Source: an uncultured Pseudomonadales bacterium
Lineage (GTDB): Bacteria; Pseudomonadota; Gammaproteobacteria; Pseudomonadales; Azotimanducaceae
NCBI GenBank assembly: GCA_937775265.1
Contig: CALKBV010000019.1
Location: forward strand, 1-42,515
DNA length: 42,515 nucleotides
Reading direction: 5' to 3'
The notes below the pieces were generated by a model. It worked only from the letters and a program-made list of their open reading frames with translations, made no database searches and was not told the DNA's origin. The stretch's first letter is position 1, and every line of letters begins with the position of its first letter. Position numbers and translations under genes: made by a program. Positions 34,788 through 42,515 of the stretch are shown here, in pieces.

Positions 34788-36173
34788 TTATTCATGCAGG
34801 TCAGTACCACTGGTTTCGGTCAACATCAAGACCGACGCGATGGTGACGAGTGCGGCAAAAGCGATATAGATAGACACATAGAAAATACCGAGTTCTTTCC
34901 ATAACAAGACCGCCAAGGTCGGCGCAAACGCCCCACCAAGGATCGCACCGAGTTGATAGCCAAGCGATGCCCCCGAGTAACGCACTTTTGTACTGAAGAG
35001 TTCCGTGTAAAAAGCCGCCTGCGGGCCGTATTGCATTGCCAAAAAAGCCAGCCCACCTGAAATGGCAAGAACAATTAACAAGAAGTTGCCGGTATCGATA
35101 AGCGGAAACATCGCAAATCCCCATACCCCCAGCAATCCAGCACCCGCCAAATAAATTCCGCGCCGACCATGACGATCAGAATAGGCGGCCGCTGGGAATT
35201 GCACAAATAATTGGATGACGCAGGCAATGAGCACCGCCGACAACATCGTGCTTCGCGGCAAGTTTAATCCCTCTTCTGCCGTGCCATAGGCGATCACAAA
35301 AGCAATCAAAATATAAAACGTCACTTGAATACTGATGAAAGCACCTGCTGCAAGTGCAATCCGCTTTGGATACAGTCGCAGTGCCTCTAAAACAGGCGAG
35401 CGGTCAGGATTGACGCGATCCGCACTGGTGGTGTTTTGCGATGTCTCCTTGTCATCCTTTGCTTGTTTCTTGCGCTTATTCTTCTCCAATGCTTTAAACG
35501 CAGGCGTATCTTCAAGATGCAACTGCACGTACATGCTGATGCCAATTAATACCACACTCGCCAAAAAGGGAACGCGCCATCCCCAAGCCATAAAACTTTC
35601 GTCCGACATACTTGCACCGATCATCAGGAATGCAAGGTTAGCGAGTATCACGCCAACCGGCGCACCCGCCTGGGCAAACGCACCATAGTAACCGCGCTTA
35701 TTGCTCGGTGCGCTTTCTGTTACGAGCAACATTGCGCCACCCCACTGCCCTCCAATCGCAAGGCCCTGCACAAAGCGCAACAGCACCAAAAGCAAAGGCG
35801 CAAAAAACCCAATGCTTTCATAGGTCGGCAGCAAACCGATCATCGTGGTTCCCGCACCCATAATCAGCAGCGCAACCACCAGTGTCTGCTTGCGCCCGAC
35901 CCGGTCACCATAATGACCGAACACCACCCCCCCTAGCGGCCTCGCAATAAAGCCAACCGCAAAGGTGCTAAAGGACGCAATAAGTGCGACGGTGGCTGGC
36001 ATTTCTGCCGGGAAAAAGGCAGTTGGGAAGACCAGCGCGGCGGCAGTTCCATAAATAAAGAAGTCGTACCATTCAATACTCGTTCCTGCTAACGCTGTGC
36101 CTGCGACCTTGCGCATGCTGCGTTCATTATTCTCGTCTGAGGACTCTGTCTGCCTTGTTTCTTTTTGGTTCAT
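34788..36173 (-). CDS. MFS transporter, metabolite:H+ symporter (MHS, ProP/ShiA-like)
   Basis: 461 residues, 12 membrane helices with short hydrophilic ends. The N-terminal GTSIEWYDFFIYGTAAALVF, motif A GHYGDRVGRKQTLV and GLAIGGQWGGAMLLVTE are characteristic of the MHS family (shikimate, citrate, proline/betaine, alpha-ketoglutarate symporters). A charged central loop (about residues 225-255, KNKRKKQAKDDKE) is unusually long and basic. It imports an organic acid or zwitterion with protons; the substrate is unknown. It starts 265 bp downstream of the DUF3604 gene end on the same strand and may form a functional pair with it. Confidence 0.93.
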   Translation of the reverse strand: MNQKETRQTESSDENNERSMRKVAGTALAGTSIEWYDFFIYGTAAALVFPTAFFPAEMPATVALIASFSTFAVGFIARPLGGVVFGHYGDRVGRKQTLVVALLIMGAGTTMIGLLPTYESIGFFAPLLLVLLRFVQGLAIGGQWGGAMLLVTESAPSNKRGYYGAFAQAGAPVGVILANLAFLMIGASMSDESFMAWGWRVPFLASVVLIGISMYVQLHLEDTPAFKALEKNKRKKQAKDDKETSQNTTSADRVNPDRSPVLEALRLYPKRIALAAGAFISIQVTFYILIAFVIAYGTAEEGLNLPRSTMLSAVLIACVIQLFVQFPAAAYSDRHGRRGIYLAGAGLLGVWGFAMFPLIDTGNFLLIVLAISGGLAFLAMQYGPQAAFYTELFSTKVRYSGASLGYQLGAILGGAFAPTLAVLLWKELGIFYVSIYIAFAALVTIASVLMLTETSGTDLHE

Positions 36174-36438
36174 AGATTCCTAGTGCTCACGATTGTGTAA
36201 TCCAAAGCCTGACACAGGAAAGCGCCGGCCACAAATATCATGTCACTATTGATTTAGTGGCAACTCCAACCTCCGTGTCGCAGAAGTCGACTTAGGGCGA
36301 GTCGCATCCAAGGAAGAGACAACCCTACAAGGGTGTGCTCGCTAGCCAAGCACCCGATAAACGCGAGATTTGAATCCGAGTAATGGACGTAGACTCAATT
36401 TTCTGTTCTACATGTTGCCCTGCCCGGTAATTTCCCTC

Positions 36439-38400
36439 TTATTGTTCCGGGGTGAACCAAATCGGAGATGTATAAGCGCGCTCCTGAGTCACCATAGGTA
36501 CGTGAGCAGGCAGCTCCAGATTAAAGTAAGCCGCATCATAAGCGGTCCAGCGGGGTGTCGGTATCTCCAGGACGCGCACGTAGTAAAATGAAGGCACATC
36601 GATTTCAAAAGTCGGATCAGTCCAGCGGGTGACGAACTGTACTTCGCCAATATCGTTACTGTAAGTAGGCTTTGACAGGTCGACCGTAGTTCCGACTCGG
36701 GGCGCTTTGCCAGTGACCGGTGAAACTACTCTGTCATCTGAAAGTGCGATATCGAAGACCTTCTCATGGGTTTCGCCTTGCTTGTCTACCCAGCCTTTTA
36801 TGATCTGCACTCTATCTAAATTGGCGCCATCTGGGTCCTTCCAGGTATTGATCATGAATACGGGAACTTGCTGTTTGTTGGACGGCGCTGGCAGATCAGC
36901 GCCCATTGGCACACCTCTCCTGTAGCCTCGTTCTACCCAGTCCGGTGCATTCAGGTCTGCATCAGTAAAGTCCCACCCACCAAATACACGCACACGCATT
37001 CTGGGCCCTGTTGTTGCGTAAGTTTCCTTACGCCGCATTGCGTCAAATAGTGAAGCCCGAGTATTTTCTTGTGCCCAAACAGCAGCTAGCCCGGAAGCGG
37101 CCATCTCCCATTCAAATTGTGGAATGTCCGGGATATTGACGAATCGTTCCATTAATCGAGTTGGACTGGTTTCATGCCAACTGAATTTCCCCCAAAAATT
37201 GTTTTCGTCGGGAGACGGAATCCCTGTGTGGGAATCAGTGCTGCCGATCAAGCCAAACTTAAACGGGTTGCCACCGATATCAGCCGACACCGCGAGGCCG
37301 TTCTTGAGTGCAGCACGGGCATACTCCCGTTCAAACATCCACGCTTCTTGTTGTTTCTTATTACTGAAGCTCGCGAATTTGTCCCAGGATTCATAATCGG
37401 CAAACTCGTCATCAGGCGATACCACAGGGTGTGTTTCACTATCTCCTTTAAATTGCGTGACTTCGAGCAGAGGCTCCCACTTCACGCGTTGCTTTACATA
37501 CTCGACGGTCATTGTGTTGCCGTCTGAATCTACTGGCGCAAACATGAGACCAGCACTCACGTTACTGTTATGAGGGATTGCGAATACTTCCCCGCCAGTT
37601 GTCTTTTCATAGTTGGCGAGAAATTTCCAAAGAGCATGAGGTCTGTTGTTGTTGAAAGAGCTAAAGGGCGTAATTTGGCTGGTCTTGTCAGCGTCATCTT
37701 TGAAGAGCACGATTCGATGCATATTTCCGCCGCCACGGCTCGAACTCCACTCATAACCGATGAAAGCGGTAAACACGCCGGGTTGGTTGTACGCTTCTGC
37801 CTTATCGATGACCGTCTGCCAAACAGACCGCTGAAAACTGTCGCTTTTTATTAAATCTTCACCGCTGGCCAGTGCACGGCCGAACTCAATCAAGATGCTG
37901 GCAGCCGCTTCAGGCCCGTCCTGTAACATTTGGTACCAGCGTTGACCTATATCAGTAGCTAATAGCTGTGAATTTTTTGCATCTAGTGCAGGGAAGAGAC
38001 CCATGTACTCTGCGTGGTCTGCCGCTACTAGAAAATCCAACGGTCGGTTCAGGCGAACGCTCCGACCATTGTGAGCAGTAACTTCTTTTCCCATCGCTAG
38101 CTTATAGGCTTCATCATGGCCAAATAGACGGTTCCCACCGGCCGCTGCGTCAGGAGATAGATTCGTATGGAGGTGTGTATCACCAAAAAACACATCTCGA
38201 GGGAAATTTTTGCCGACCATTGGGGAGTAAGGGTCCACCGGTTCCGCGATTGACAACATGGAAGCCAGAGAAATTATTGTGATTAGAATCAGGGAATTCT
38301 TTTTTATGGCGATATTAGTACCTCCTCGAATACATTTTCCGTGTCCTAGCATACCAAGACAGCATTTGATCTCATCGCCCTTGTATTTAGAACCCTTCAT
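36439..38400 (-). CDS. DUF3604 protein, exported PHP-like putative metallohydrolase
   Basis: Up to 653 residues. It carries the DUF3604 pattern: FFGDTHLHTNLSPDA near the mature N-terminus (a PHP-type H-x-H), LVAADHAEYMG, AFIGYEWSS, IPHNSN and GSTDSHTG, a set of histidines and aspartates suited to a polynuclear metal site, then a long C-terminal domain ending YTSPIWFTPEQ. The family is widespread in marine bacteria and its reaction is not known to me. A signal peptide (KKNSLILITIISLASMLSIA) begins near residue 33 of the longest frame. The strong AGGAGG at 38321-38326 is followed 7 nt later by ATC (38311-38313), not ATG; the in-frame ATG at 38400 has no ribosome-binding site. The true start is probably near 38313. 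Confidence 0.88.
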   Translation of the reverse strand: MKGSKYKGDEIKCCLGMLGHGKCIRGGTNIAIKKNSLILITIISLASMLSIAEPVDPYSPMVGKNFPRDVFFGDTHLHTNLSPDAAAGGNRLFGHDEAYKLAMGKEVTAHNGRSVRLNRPLDFLVAADHAEYMGLFPALDAKNSQLLATDIGQRWYQMLQDGPEAAASILIEFGRALASGEDLIKSDSFQRSVWQTVIDKAEAYNQPGVFTAFIGYEWSSSRGGGNMHRIVLFKDDADKTSQITPFSSFNNNRPHALWKFLANYEKTTGGEVFAIPHNSNVSAGLMFAPVDSDGNTMTVEYVKQRVKWEPLLEVTQFKGDSETHPVVSPDDEFADYESWDKFASFSNKKQQEAWMFEREYARAALKNGLAVSADIGGNPFKFGLIGSTDSHTGIPSPDENNFWGKFSWHETSPTRLMERFVNIPDIPQFEWEMAASGLAAVWAQENTRASLFDAMRRKETYATTGPRMRVRVFGGWDFTDADLNAPDWVERGYRRGVPMGADLPAPSNKQQVPVFMINTWKDPDGANLDRVQIIKGWVDKQGETHEKVFDIALSDDRVVSPVTGKAPRVGTTVDLSKPTYSNDIGEVQFVTRWTDPTFEIDVPSFYYVRVLEIPTPRWTAYDAAYFNLELPAHVPMVTQERAYTSPIWFTPEQ

Positions 38401-38465
38401 CTAGCTTAATGTTCAAATTACTCTGTTGGGGGGTGAATTCCGCGGTTAAATTGCGCTGATTTCCA

Positions 38466-38540
38466 CGGCACACTAAAAGTGTGCCGACATTTATCGAAGG
38501 ATTCTATCCTTCGCCCTGCCCCTTTACTCTGACCCCAATT
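38466..38540. repeat. REP/BIME-like tandem perfect hairpins
   Basis: CGGCACACT-AAA-AGTGTGCCG (38466-38486) and CGAAGGAT-TCT-ATCCTTCG (38495-38513) are two perfect stems with 3-nt loops separated by 8 nt. They are followed by sequence whose minus strand reads TTGGGGTCAGAGTAAAGGGG, which I associate with REP-type elements mobilised by RAYT (Y1) transposases. No RAYT gene is in the window. Confidence 0.6.
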
Positions 38541-38739
38541 CTTCTGAAGTTGACTACAGTCGAGTGACAGCTCACACCAAGGCCAGTCGATGGTACAACC
38601 GTATTGCCTCACTTAAAAAACGCCACTTAGCGTTCTTTCTCAATGTACAAATCTGTAGCTAGCGCGAGATGTAAACCGAATAAATCGAATCGCTAAACAT
38701 TGAACACTTTGGCGGCGGCGCCGGTGTCAAATGTCATCA

Positions 38740-39103
38740 TCAAAGTGACCTCGCAAACGATGCGATGCCGTCGAGCATTCCGTTCCTGATCTCTGGCACT
38801 TCCGTCGGAAGGCTGACCTCGGTGGCGTGGACCGCGCCCTTCACCGCCGAGGAAATGCAGAGGTTGCCACCCCCGGACTCGCCTGTGGTGCACACCGTCG
38901 TGACTTGGAGCGCACTCTTGTTCTCCATGACCCAGCGAACGGCAGAAATGCAGTCGTTGAGACCCGCCGGGAAGGGCTTGGCGAACATCTTGAAAGGACC
39001 CATCCGGTTGCGCCTGTCGCTGCTATTCCGGAACTGGACCCCCACGCAAACCAGGCCGCGCGCGGCCAGTTCCCGCCGGTAACCGGGCCTGGAGGCGTTG
39101 ACA
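38740..39103 (-). pseudogene. Alpha/beta hydrolase fold-3 (esterase) fragment
   Basis: The minus-strand frame reads RRELAARGLVCVGVQFRNSS, then PFPAGLNDCISAVRWVMENK and TGESGGGNLCISSAVKGA, the central region of hormone-sensitive-lipase-type esterases with the nucleophile Ser in GESGGGN. The N-terminal HGGG oxyanion region and the C-terminal Asp and His are missing, and the frame is closed by stops on both sides. The DNA is visibly richer in G+C than its surroundings, so it probably came from another genome before it decayed. Confidence 0.75.
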
Positions 39104-39159
39104 TGTCAACCTTTATGCAGCAGCATGTCGATTGACCTGCAAACCTCTCAGAGACAGCA

Positions 39160-41064
39160 ATGGCGATACAGATAACGAGGCGGGATCTCCTTAATGGTAT
39201 GGCGATCGGTGCGGGAGGCGTCCTGCTTCCGGCCTATGGCTTTGAGCCCGGGGTGAGTCCTGAGACATCCATCGGCCCCGGAACTCCATCTACTTATTAT
39301 CCTCCCACCCTGACCGGTATGCGTGGCAGTCATGTAGGTTCCTTTGAAGTCGCACACGCATTGGCCTGGCAGGGACAGAAACCTGCCTCATACAAATCAT
39401 TGGATGAACACTACGATCTGGTCATTGTCGGCGGTGGCATGAGCGGGCTTGCGGCAGCGCGGTATTACCAAAAGAAAGTAGGTCCTGAAGCACGCATCCT
39501 GATTATTGATAACCATGATGATTTTGGCGGCCACGCCAAGCGCAATGAGTTTAACCACAAGGGCAGGATGCTCCTGAGTCTCGGTGGCGCGCAGAATCTT
39601 GATAGCCCAAGTAATTATGGGGACGTCGCCGGAAGTCTTTTGATTGATATCGGTATAGATGAGGCAACCATAGCGCAGATGGCTGCCGACACACCTGATG
39701 ATTGTGTCCTTGGAGGCAAGCTTAATGGGGATGTTGGTCTGACAGTACCTGATGGTGATGATCACCTGACTATCGGTGGGCACTGGTTAAAGTTTTTCCA
39801 TGGCAGGGGTGACTATCAAGCCGCGGTCCGTGAGTTACCCATACCAGAAGATCAACAGGACAAGTTGCTCGCGTTTTTTGGTGGCGAGAAGGACTTCCTG
39901 GATGATCTGTCACTGGCCGAGAAATGGGACTATGTAAACAGCACCAGCTACAACCAGTTTTTGTTGGATCGTGTAGGGCTTTCAAGGGAGACAATTCCCA
40001 TACTGAATGCGCATCTACTCATCTTGAATGGACCCTCTGGATGGAATCACACAGTGCTTGAAGCCATCATGGCCGGTAGTCCGGGTCTTCGCGCCATGGG
40101 ATGGCTTGCAGACTTTGTCGATTCCGTTGCAGCCATGCTGATTGATGACCTCGCCGGTGATATACGCATGTTCCCGGACGGGAATGCGTCTGTTGCCCGC
40201 CTACTGGTTCAGAAAATGATTCCAGACGTGGCGCCGGGTATGAAAGGAGTAGAGGATGTTGCCATTGCCCGCTTTGACTATGGTGCCCTGGATCTGGCAG
40301 ATCAACCGGTTCGAATACGACTCAATAGTACAGTCGTTGGCGTTAAAGAAGTGGGTGACCAGGTACAGGTAGACTACGTGCAGCAGGGTGAGCCATTGCG
40401 TATTTCGGCAAGCCACTGCGTTCTGGCTTGTTACAACAACCTGATACCTCGCCTCTGCCCGGAGATGAGTGATGCGCAAAAAGAAGGCCTGGCTTATGGC
40501 GTGCGCATGCCCTTTGTCTACGCCAACGTGCTACTGGAGAACGGGCGAGCTTTCTCAGAGCTAGGTGTGTCGATTACGCAATGTCCTTATGATCCTTTCC
40601 AGTGGGTCAGCGCGGCACCAACCATGACCACGGGAGGTTACGAGCCACCAAGGGGACCTGATGATCCTATGGTTGTCTTTATGATGGCATCCCCCACGCC
40701 CGCCGATGGAACCAAGGGAACAACTCGTGATCTTCTGCGTATGGGGCGTCACAAAATCTACGCGTCCACATTCGATGATTACGAGCAACAGATCCGTAAA
40801 CAACTTCAACGGATGCTTGGCAGCCATGGCTTTGACCATGAAGCAGACATCAAGGCGATTACGGTCAACCGGATTCCTCATGGCTACGCCTACTGGTACC
40901 AGGGGCTGGATGATCCAGAATGGGAGGAAGGGCAAGCCCCCCATGAAATCGGACGTCAACAGTTTGGGCGTATCTCGATTGCGAATACCGACTCTGAGGT
41001 CACGCCTTTAATGAATGCAGCATTTGATGCAGCGCATCGGGCAGTTGAAGAACAAGTCAACTAA
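39160..41064 (+). CDS. Tat-exported FAD oxidoreductase, spermidine-dehydrogenase-like
   Basis: 634 residues. A twin-arginine signal (ITRRDLLNGMAIGAGGVLLP) is followed, after about 70 residues, by an FAD Rossmann fold (YDLVIVGGGMSGLAAARYY, about 84-102) and DNHDDFGGHAKRNEF, as in the amine-oxidase/spermidine dehydrogenase group of Pseudomonas. The C-terminus closes with GRISIANTDSEVTPLMNAAFDAAHRAVE, which completes the FAD site. Spermidine dehydrogenase oxidises spermidine to diaminopropane and aminobutyraldehyde; that substrate is inferred from overall likeness only. It would fold in the cytoplasm with FAD bound and act in the periplasm. A cupin gene follows 41 bp downstream and is probably in the same operon. 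Confidence 0.9.
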   Translation: MAIQITRRDLLNGMAIGAGGVLLPAYGFEPGVSPETSIGPGTPSTYYPPTLTGMRGSHVGSFEVAHALAWQGQKPASYKSLDEHYDLVIVGGGMSGLAAARYYQKKVGPEARILIIDNHDDFGGHAKRNEFNHKGRMLLSLGGAQNLDSPSNYGDVAGSLLIDIGIDEATIAQMAADTPDDCVLGGKLNGDVGLTVPDGDDHLTIGGHWLKFFHGRGDYQAAVRELPIPEDQQDKLLAFFGGEKDFLDDLSLAEKWDYVNSTSYNQFLLDRVGLSRETIPILNAHLLILNGPSGWNHTVLEAIMAGSPGLRAMGWLADFVDSVAAMLIDDLAGDIRMFPDGNASVARLLVQKMIPDVAPGMKGVEDVAIARFDYGALDLADQPVRIRLNSTVVGVKEVGDQVQVDYVQQGEPLRISASHCVLACYNNLIPRLCPEMSDAQKEGLAYGVRMPFVYANVLLENGRAFSELGVSITQCPYDPFQWVSAAPTMTTGGYEPPRGPDDPMVVFMMASPTPADGTKGTTRDLLRMGRHKIYASTFDDYEQQIRKQLQRMLGSHGFDHEADIKAITVNRIPHGYAYWYQGLDDPEWEEGQAPHEIGRQQFGRISIANTDSEVTPLMNAAFDAAHRAVEEQVN

Positions 41065-41105
41065 TAGAGCCGACCCATTTACTCGGCAACGTTACGGAGT
41101 GCGGT

Positions 41106-41465
41106 ATGACAGAGAGTACGTTCAAAATTCCTTCACATGCAGATGGAGCAAAGGTTCCATCAAGGCTGATTCCGAAAGCGTGTTTCACGACGGAAGAAAA
41201 TGATGAGACGACTCAGAGCTTCTATGAAGCAGAAGATGGTTCTGTCTCAACTGGTGTCTGGGAATGTCCACCCTGCAAGATGGACATCGATAACTATCCG
41301 GTTAATGAAATGATGACCATCATCTGTGGCGCGTTAATTATGACGAACGCCGAAGGTGTACAGGAGACGTTTGGACCTGGCGAAGTTGTGTTTGTTTCAA
41401 AAGGTTCAAAGTTGACATGGCACATCACCGAACGGCTCCGCAAGTATTACATGACGTCTTCCTAG
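41106..41465 (+). CDS. Cupin (DUF861/cupin_3) domain protein
   Basis: 119 residues, a single cupin barrel of the ureidoglycine-aminohydrolase-like type. TGVWECPPCKMDIDNYPVNEMMTI gives the first motif with a conserved Glu, and FGPGEVVFVSKGSKLTWHI the second with its His. Homologues frequently neighbour polyamine or amino-acid oxidases and are thought to bind small ligands. The start is preceded by GGAG. It lies 41 bp after the spermidine-dehydrogenase-like gene on the same strand. No catalytic role is claimed. Confidence 0.87.
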   Translation: MTESTFKIPSHADGAKVPSRLIPKACFTTEENDETTQSFYEAEDGSVSTGVWECPPCKMDIDNYPVNEMMTIICGALIMTNAEGVQETFGPGEVVFVSKGSKLTWHITERLRKYYMTSS

Positions 41466-41548
41466 CAGGAGGGAACAGAGTCTGGACTCACGGCCCGTTT
41501 CAGATCGAGTGAGGTCCATACTTTCATCAAAGTAAGCTTCCAACCAAT

Positions 41549-41604
41549 CTGATTCGATACTCAGGCTTTCGCTCGAAACGCCCTGTTATAATTCCTATCC
41601 TCAG
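41549..41604 (+). repeat. Short dispersed element, copy 2
   Basis: Reads CTGATTCGATACTCAGG, then CTTTCGCTCGAAACGCCC and TGTTATAATTCCTATCCTC. It aligns with 42052-42108 and with 34364-34412. TATAAT at 41587-41592 resembles a -10 box and the next gene starts about 70 bp downstream in the same direction, so it may contain the cupin promoter; no good -35 is seen. Confidence 0.65.
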
Positions 41605-41660
41605 GCGGACCGAAGCTAAAGATTCCCTTACAGCGTATTACAGAAAAAAAGAAGGTGAAA

Positions 41661-42008
41661 ATGAAAGACGAGTTTGACGACATTGGTGGACACATCAGCA
41701 AAGAGAATGACAATTACACCGTCAAAGACAACTTTGTCGGTGAAAACCTCCTCCTGAGCAGCACGCACCTTTTCCCGGGTAAGGAAACGGCTGGGCATAA
41801 GCACCTGCTACAAGACGAAATATTCTTTTTTACGCAAGGTTCCGGGGAAATCTACCTTCGCCACCCTGACGAAGGCCAAGGCGAGTTGGAGGAGATATAC
41901 GAAGTCAATGCACAGGACATCGTTACGGTTCAAGCCGGTATTTTTCACCGTGTACACAACAAGGGTAAAACCAAATTAAAATACTTGCGTGTAATGAACC
42001 GTCCTTAA
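41661..42008 (+). CDS. Cupin_2 domain protein
   Basis: 115 residues, a small metal-binding cupin. The first motif GKETAGHKHLLQDEIFFFTQ carries H-x-H and a Glu, and the second (VQAGIFHRVHNKG) supplies the last His, so the full 3-His/1-Glu metal set is present, unlike the preceding cupin. ATG 41661 follows AAGGTG; a GTG at 41655 lies within that site. The role is unknown: metal-dependent isomerases, dioxygenases and sensors all share this fold. It sits between two copies of the short dispersed element and a stem-loop. Confidence 0.88.
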   Translation: MKDEFDDIGGHISKENDNYTVKDNFVGENLLLSSTHLFPGKETAGHKHLLQDEIFFFTQGSGEIYLRHPDEGQGELEEIYEVNAQDIVTVQAGIFHRVHNKGKTKLKYLRVMNRP

Positions 42009-42010
42009 AG

Positions 42011-42034
42011 GGGTAGCACCATTACTCGCTACCC
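42011..42034 (+). terminator. Stem-loop after the cupin gene
   Basis: GGGTAGC (42011-42017) and GCTACCC (42028-42034) form a perfect 7-bp stem with a 10-nt loop, starting three bases after the cupin stop. There is no U-tract. Confidence 0.4.
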
Positions 42035-42051
42035 ACAGCAGGCAACCTGAG

Positions 42052-42108
42052 CTGATTCGATAGCTCTAGACTTTCGATCGAGAAGCCCTGCGATAATTCC
42101 TATCCCAG
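42052..42108 (+). repeat. Short dispersed element, copy 3
   Basis: Reads CTGATTCGATAGCTCTAG, then ACTTTCGATCGAGAAGCCC and TGCGATAATTCCTATCC. It is in the same orientation as copy 2 but has no gene downstream on this strand in the window. The rest of the 42009-42356 gap holds only hairpins. Confidence 0.6.
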
Positions 42109-42305
42109 GATGGCCTCGTCGGTGTGTTGCTGCTAAGCGATTACGGGCGAAGCGCTAAAACCACGACGCTATTTGTCGCGGCCGCAGGGTCGATTGATTG
42201 ATGGATAGTTTGCAGCGGGCTCATAAAACCATTAGTTCGACTGTGGATGCCCCTGATGAGGGGCCTCGCAGGACTATCGCCTTATGGCTTCTGTGCACTG
42301 ATTAA

Positions 42306-42343
42306 TAACTCGTGAAGCGGGCTAGGCCCTGCTTCACGAGTTA
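42306..42343. terminator. Long perfect inverted repeat, probable terminator
   Basis: TAACTCGTGAAGC (42306-42318) and GCTTCACGAGTTA (42331-42343) form a perfect 13-bp stem, with GGGC/GCCC able to pair inside the loop. It begins 13 bp past the stop codon of the minus-strand enoyl-CoA hydratase gene, where a terminator is expected, and could also stop plus-strand transcription. A clear U-tract is lacking. Confidence 0.6.
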
Positions 42344-42356
42344 CAATTGGATAACA

Positions 42357-42515
42357 CTAGCTTCCAGTCCAGTTTGGGGCGCGCTTTTCTGCGAACGCAA
42401 CCGGGCCTTCTTTGGCGTCGTTAGAGCTAAAGACTTTCTTCTGAAGAGGCACCTGCATTTCCCAGAGTTTGTCCTCTTCAATTCCGGAAGCCGCGGCTCG
42501 CACGAGTGCTTTCGA
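42357..42515 (-). CDS. Enoyl-CoA hydratase/isomerase family protein (C-terminal end only)
   Basis: The last 52 codons and stop of a minus-strand gene whose start lies beyond the right edge. The segment KKVFSSNDAKEGPVAFAEKR, followed by APNWTGS, is the typical crotonase C-terminal trimerisation helix and tail (S-x-D-A-x-E-G-x-x-A-F-x-E-K-R). Crotonases hydrate enoyl-CoA or isomerise acyl-CoA esters in beta-oxidation and related routes. The active-site region is not in view, so no specific function is given. Confidence 0.85.
   Translation of the reverse strand, partial: SKALVRAAASGIEEDKLWEMQVPLQKKVFSSNDAKEGPVAFAEKRAPNWTGS

Larger units (their letters stand above)
38401..39159. other. Intergenic region of 0.76 kb with hairpin repeat and hydrolase relic
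   Basis: Contains a tandem hairpin REP-like element (38466-38540), a weak terminator-like hairpin AACGC/GCGTT (38619-38634) and a minus-strand alpha/beta hydrolase fragment (38740-39103). No intact gene is present. Confidence 0.7.

Overview
The window looks like chromosomal DNA from an uncultured, probably marine, heterotrophic gammaproteobacterium. The support is indirect: moderate GC, ordinary Shine-Dalgarno starts, a TonB/TPP-riboswitch thiamine uptake unit, and many oxidative catabolism genes (Baeyer-Villiger monooxygenase, 2-oxoglutarate dioxygenases, dienelactone hydrolase, fatty-acyl-CoA ligase). No rRNA, tRNA, CRISPR array, phage gene or intact transposase was seen, so the taxonomic call is inference.

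Layout. (1) 1-3456, minus: malate synthase G followed 42 bp later by a response regulator with PAS and a degenerate GGDEF domain that runs off the left edge. (2) 3633-9546, plus and divergent from glcB: membrane-anchored FMN glutamate-synthase-like protein, dienelactone hydrolase, malyl-CoA-lyase-like protein, DHA1 MFS transporter and amidase. The lyase could release glyoxylate and acetyl-CoA, the two substrates of the divergent malate synthase. (3) 9608-12459, plus: TPP riboswitch, TonB-dependent receptor and PnuT, a thiamine scavenging operon. (4) 12501-14679, minus: 2-hydroxyacid dehydrogenase, a cytoplasmic PhnD-like binding protein and two possible small coupled ORFs. (5) 14960-18545, plus: BVMO and BCCT carrier. 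(6) 18620-21855, minus: secreted PHB-depolymerase-like esterase, homocysteine S-methyltransferase, exported alpha/beta hydrolase. (7) 21964-27279, plus: BKACE remnant, PA/M28-like lipoprotein, two tandem 2-oxoglutarate oxygenases (TauD type and gamma-butyrobetaine-hydroxylase type), NADP oxidoreductase. BCCT, methyltransferase, BKACE relic and butyrobetaine-type oxygenase hint at quaternary-amine (carnitine/betaine) metabolism.

From about 27.3 kb the window becomes a gene-sparse accessory zone: an amidohydrolase, a DsbA-like isomerase, an acyl-CoA synthetase, an MHS-type MFS transporter, a DUF3604 protein, a Tat-exported spermidine-dehydrogenase-like flavoprotein with two cupins, and the end of an enoyl-CoA hydratase. 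Between them lie decayed genes (a TetR lacking its helix-turn-helix, an alpha/beta hydrolase fragment, an unidentified remnant) and dispersed repeats. A 113-bp repeat occurs three times, two copies bracketing the acyl-CoA synthetase as inverted repeats. A second, shorter element shares its terminal TTCCTATCC core. A tandem-hairpin REP-like element lies upstream of the DUF3604 gene.

Most interesting: the repeat family, the gene relics, two genes that have a good ribosome-binding site but no AUG/GUG/UUG at the expected place, and the riboswitch with a visible RBS-sequestering hairpin. No wholly new defence or mobile system was identified.
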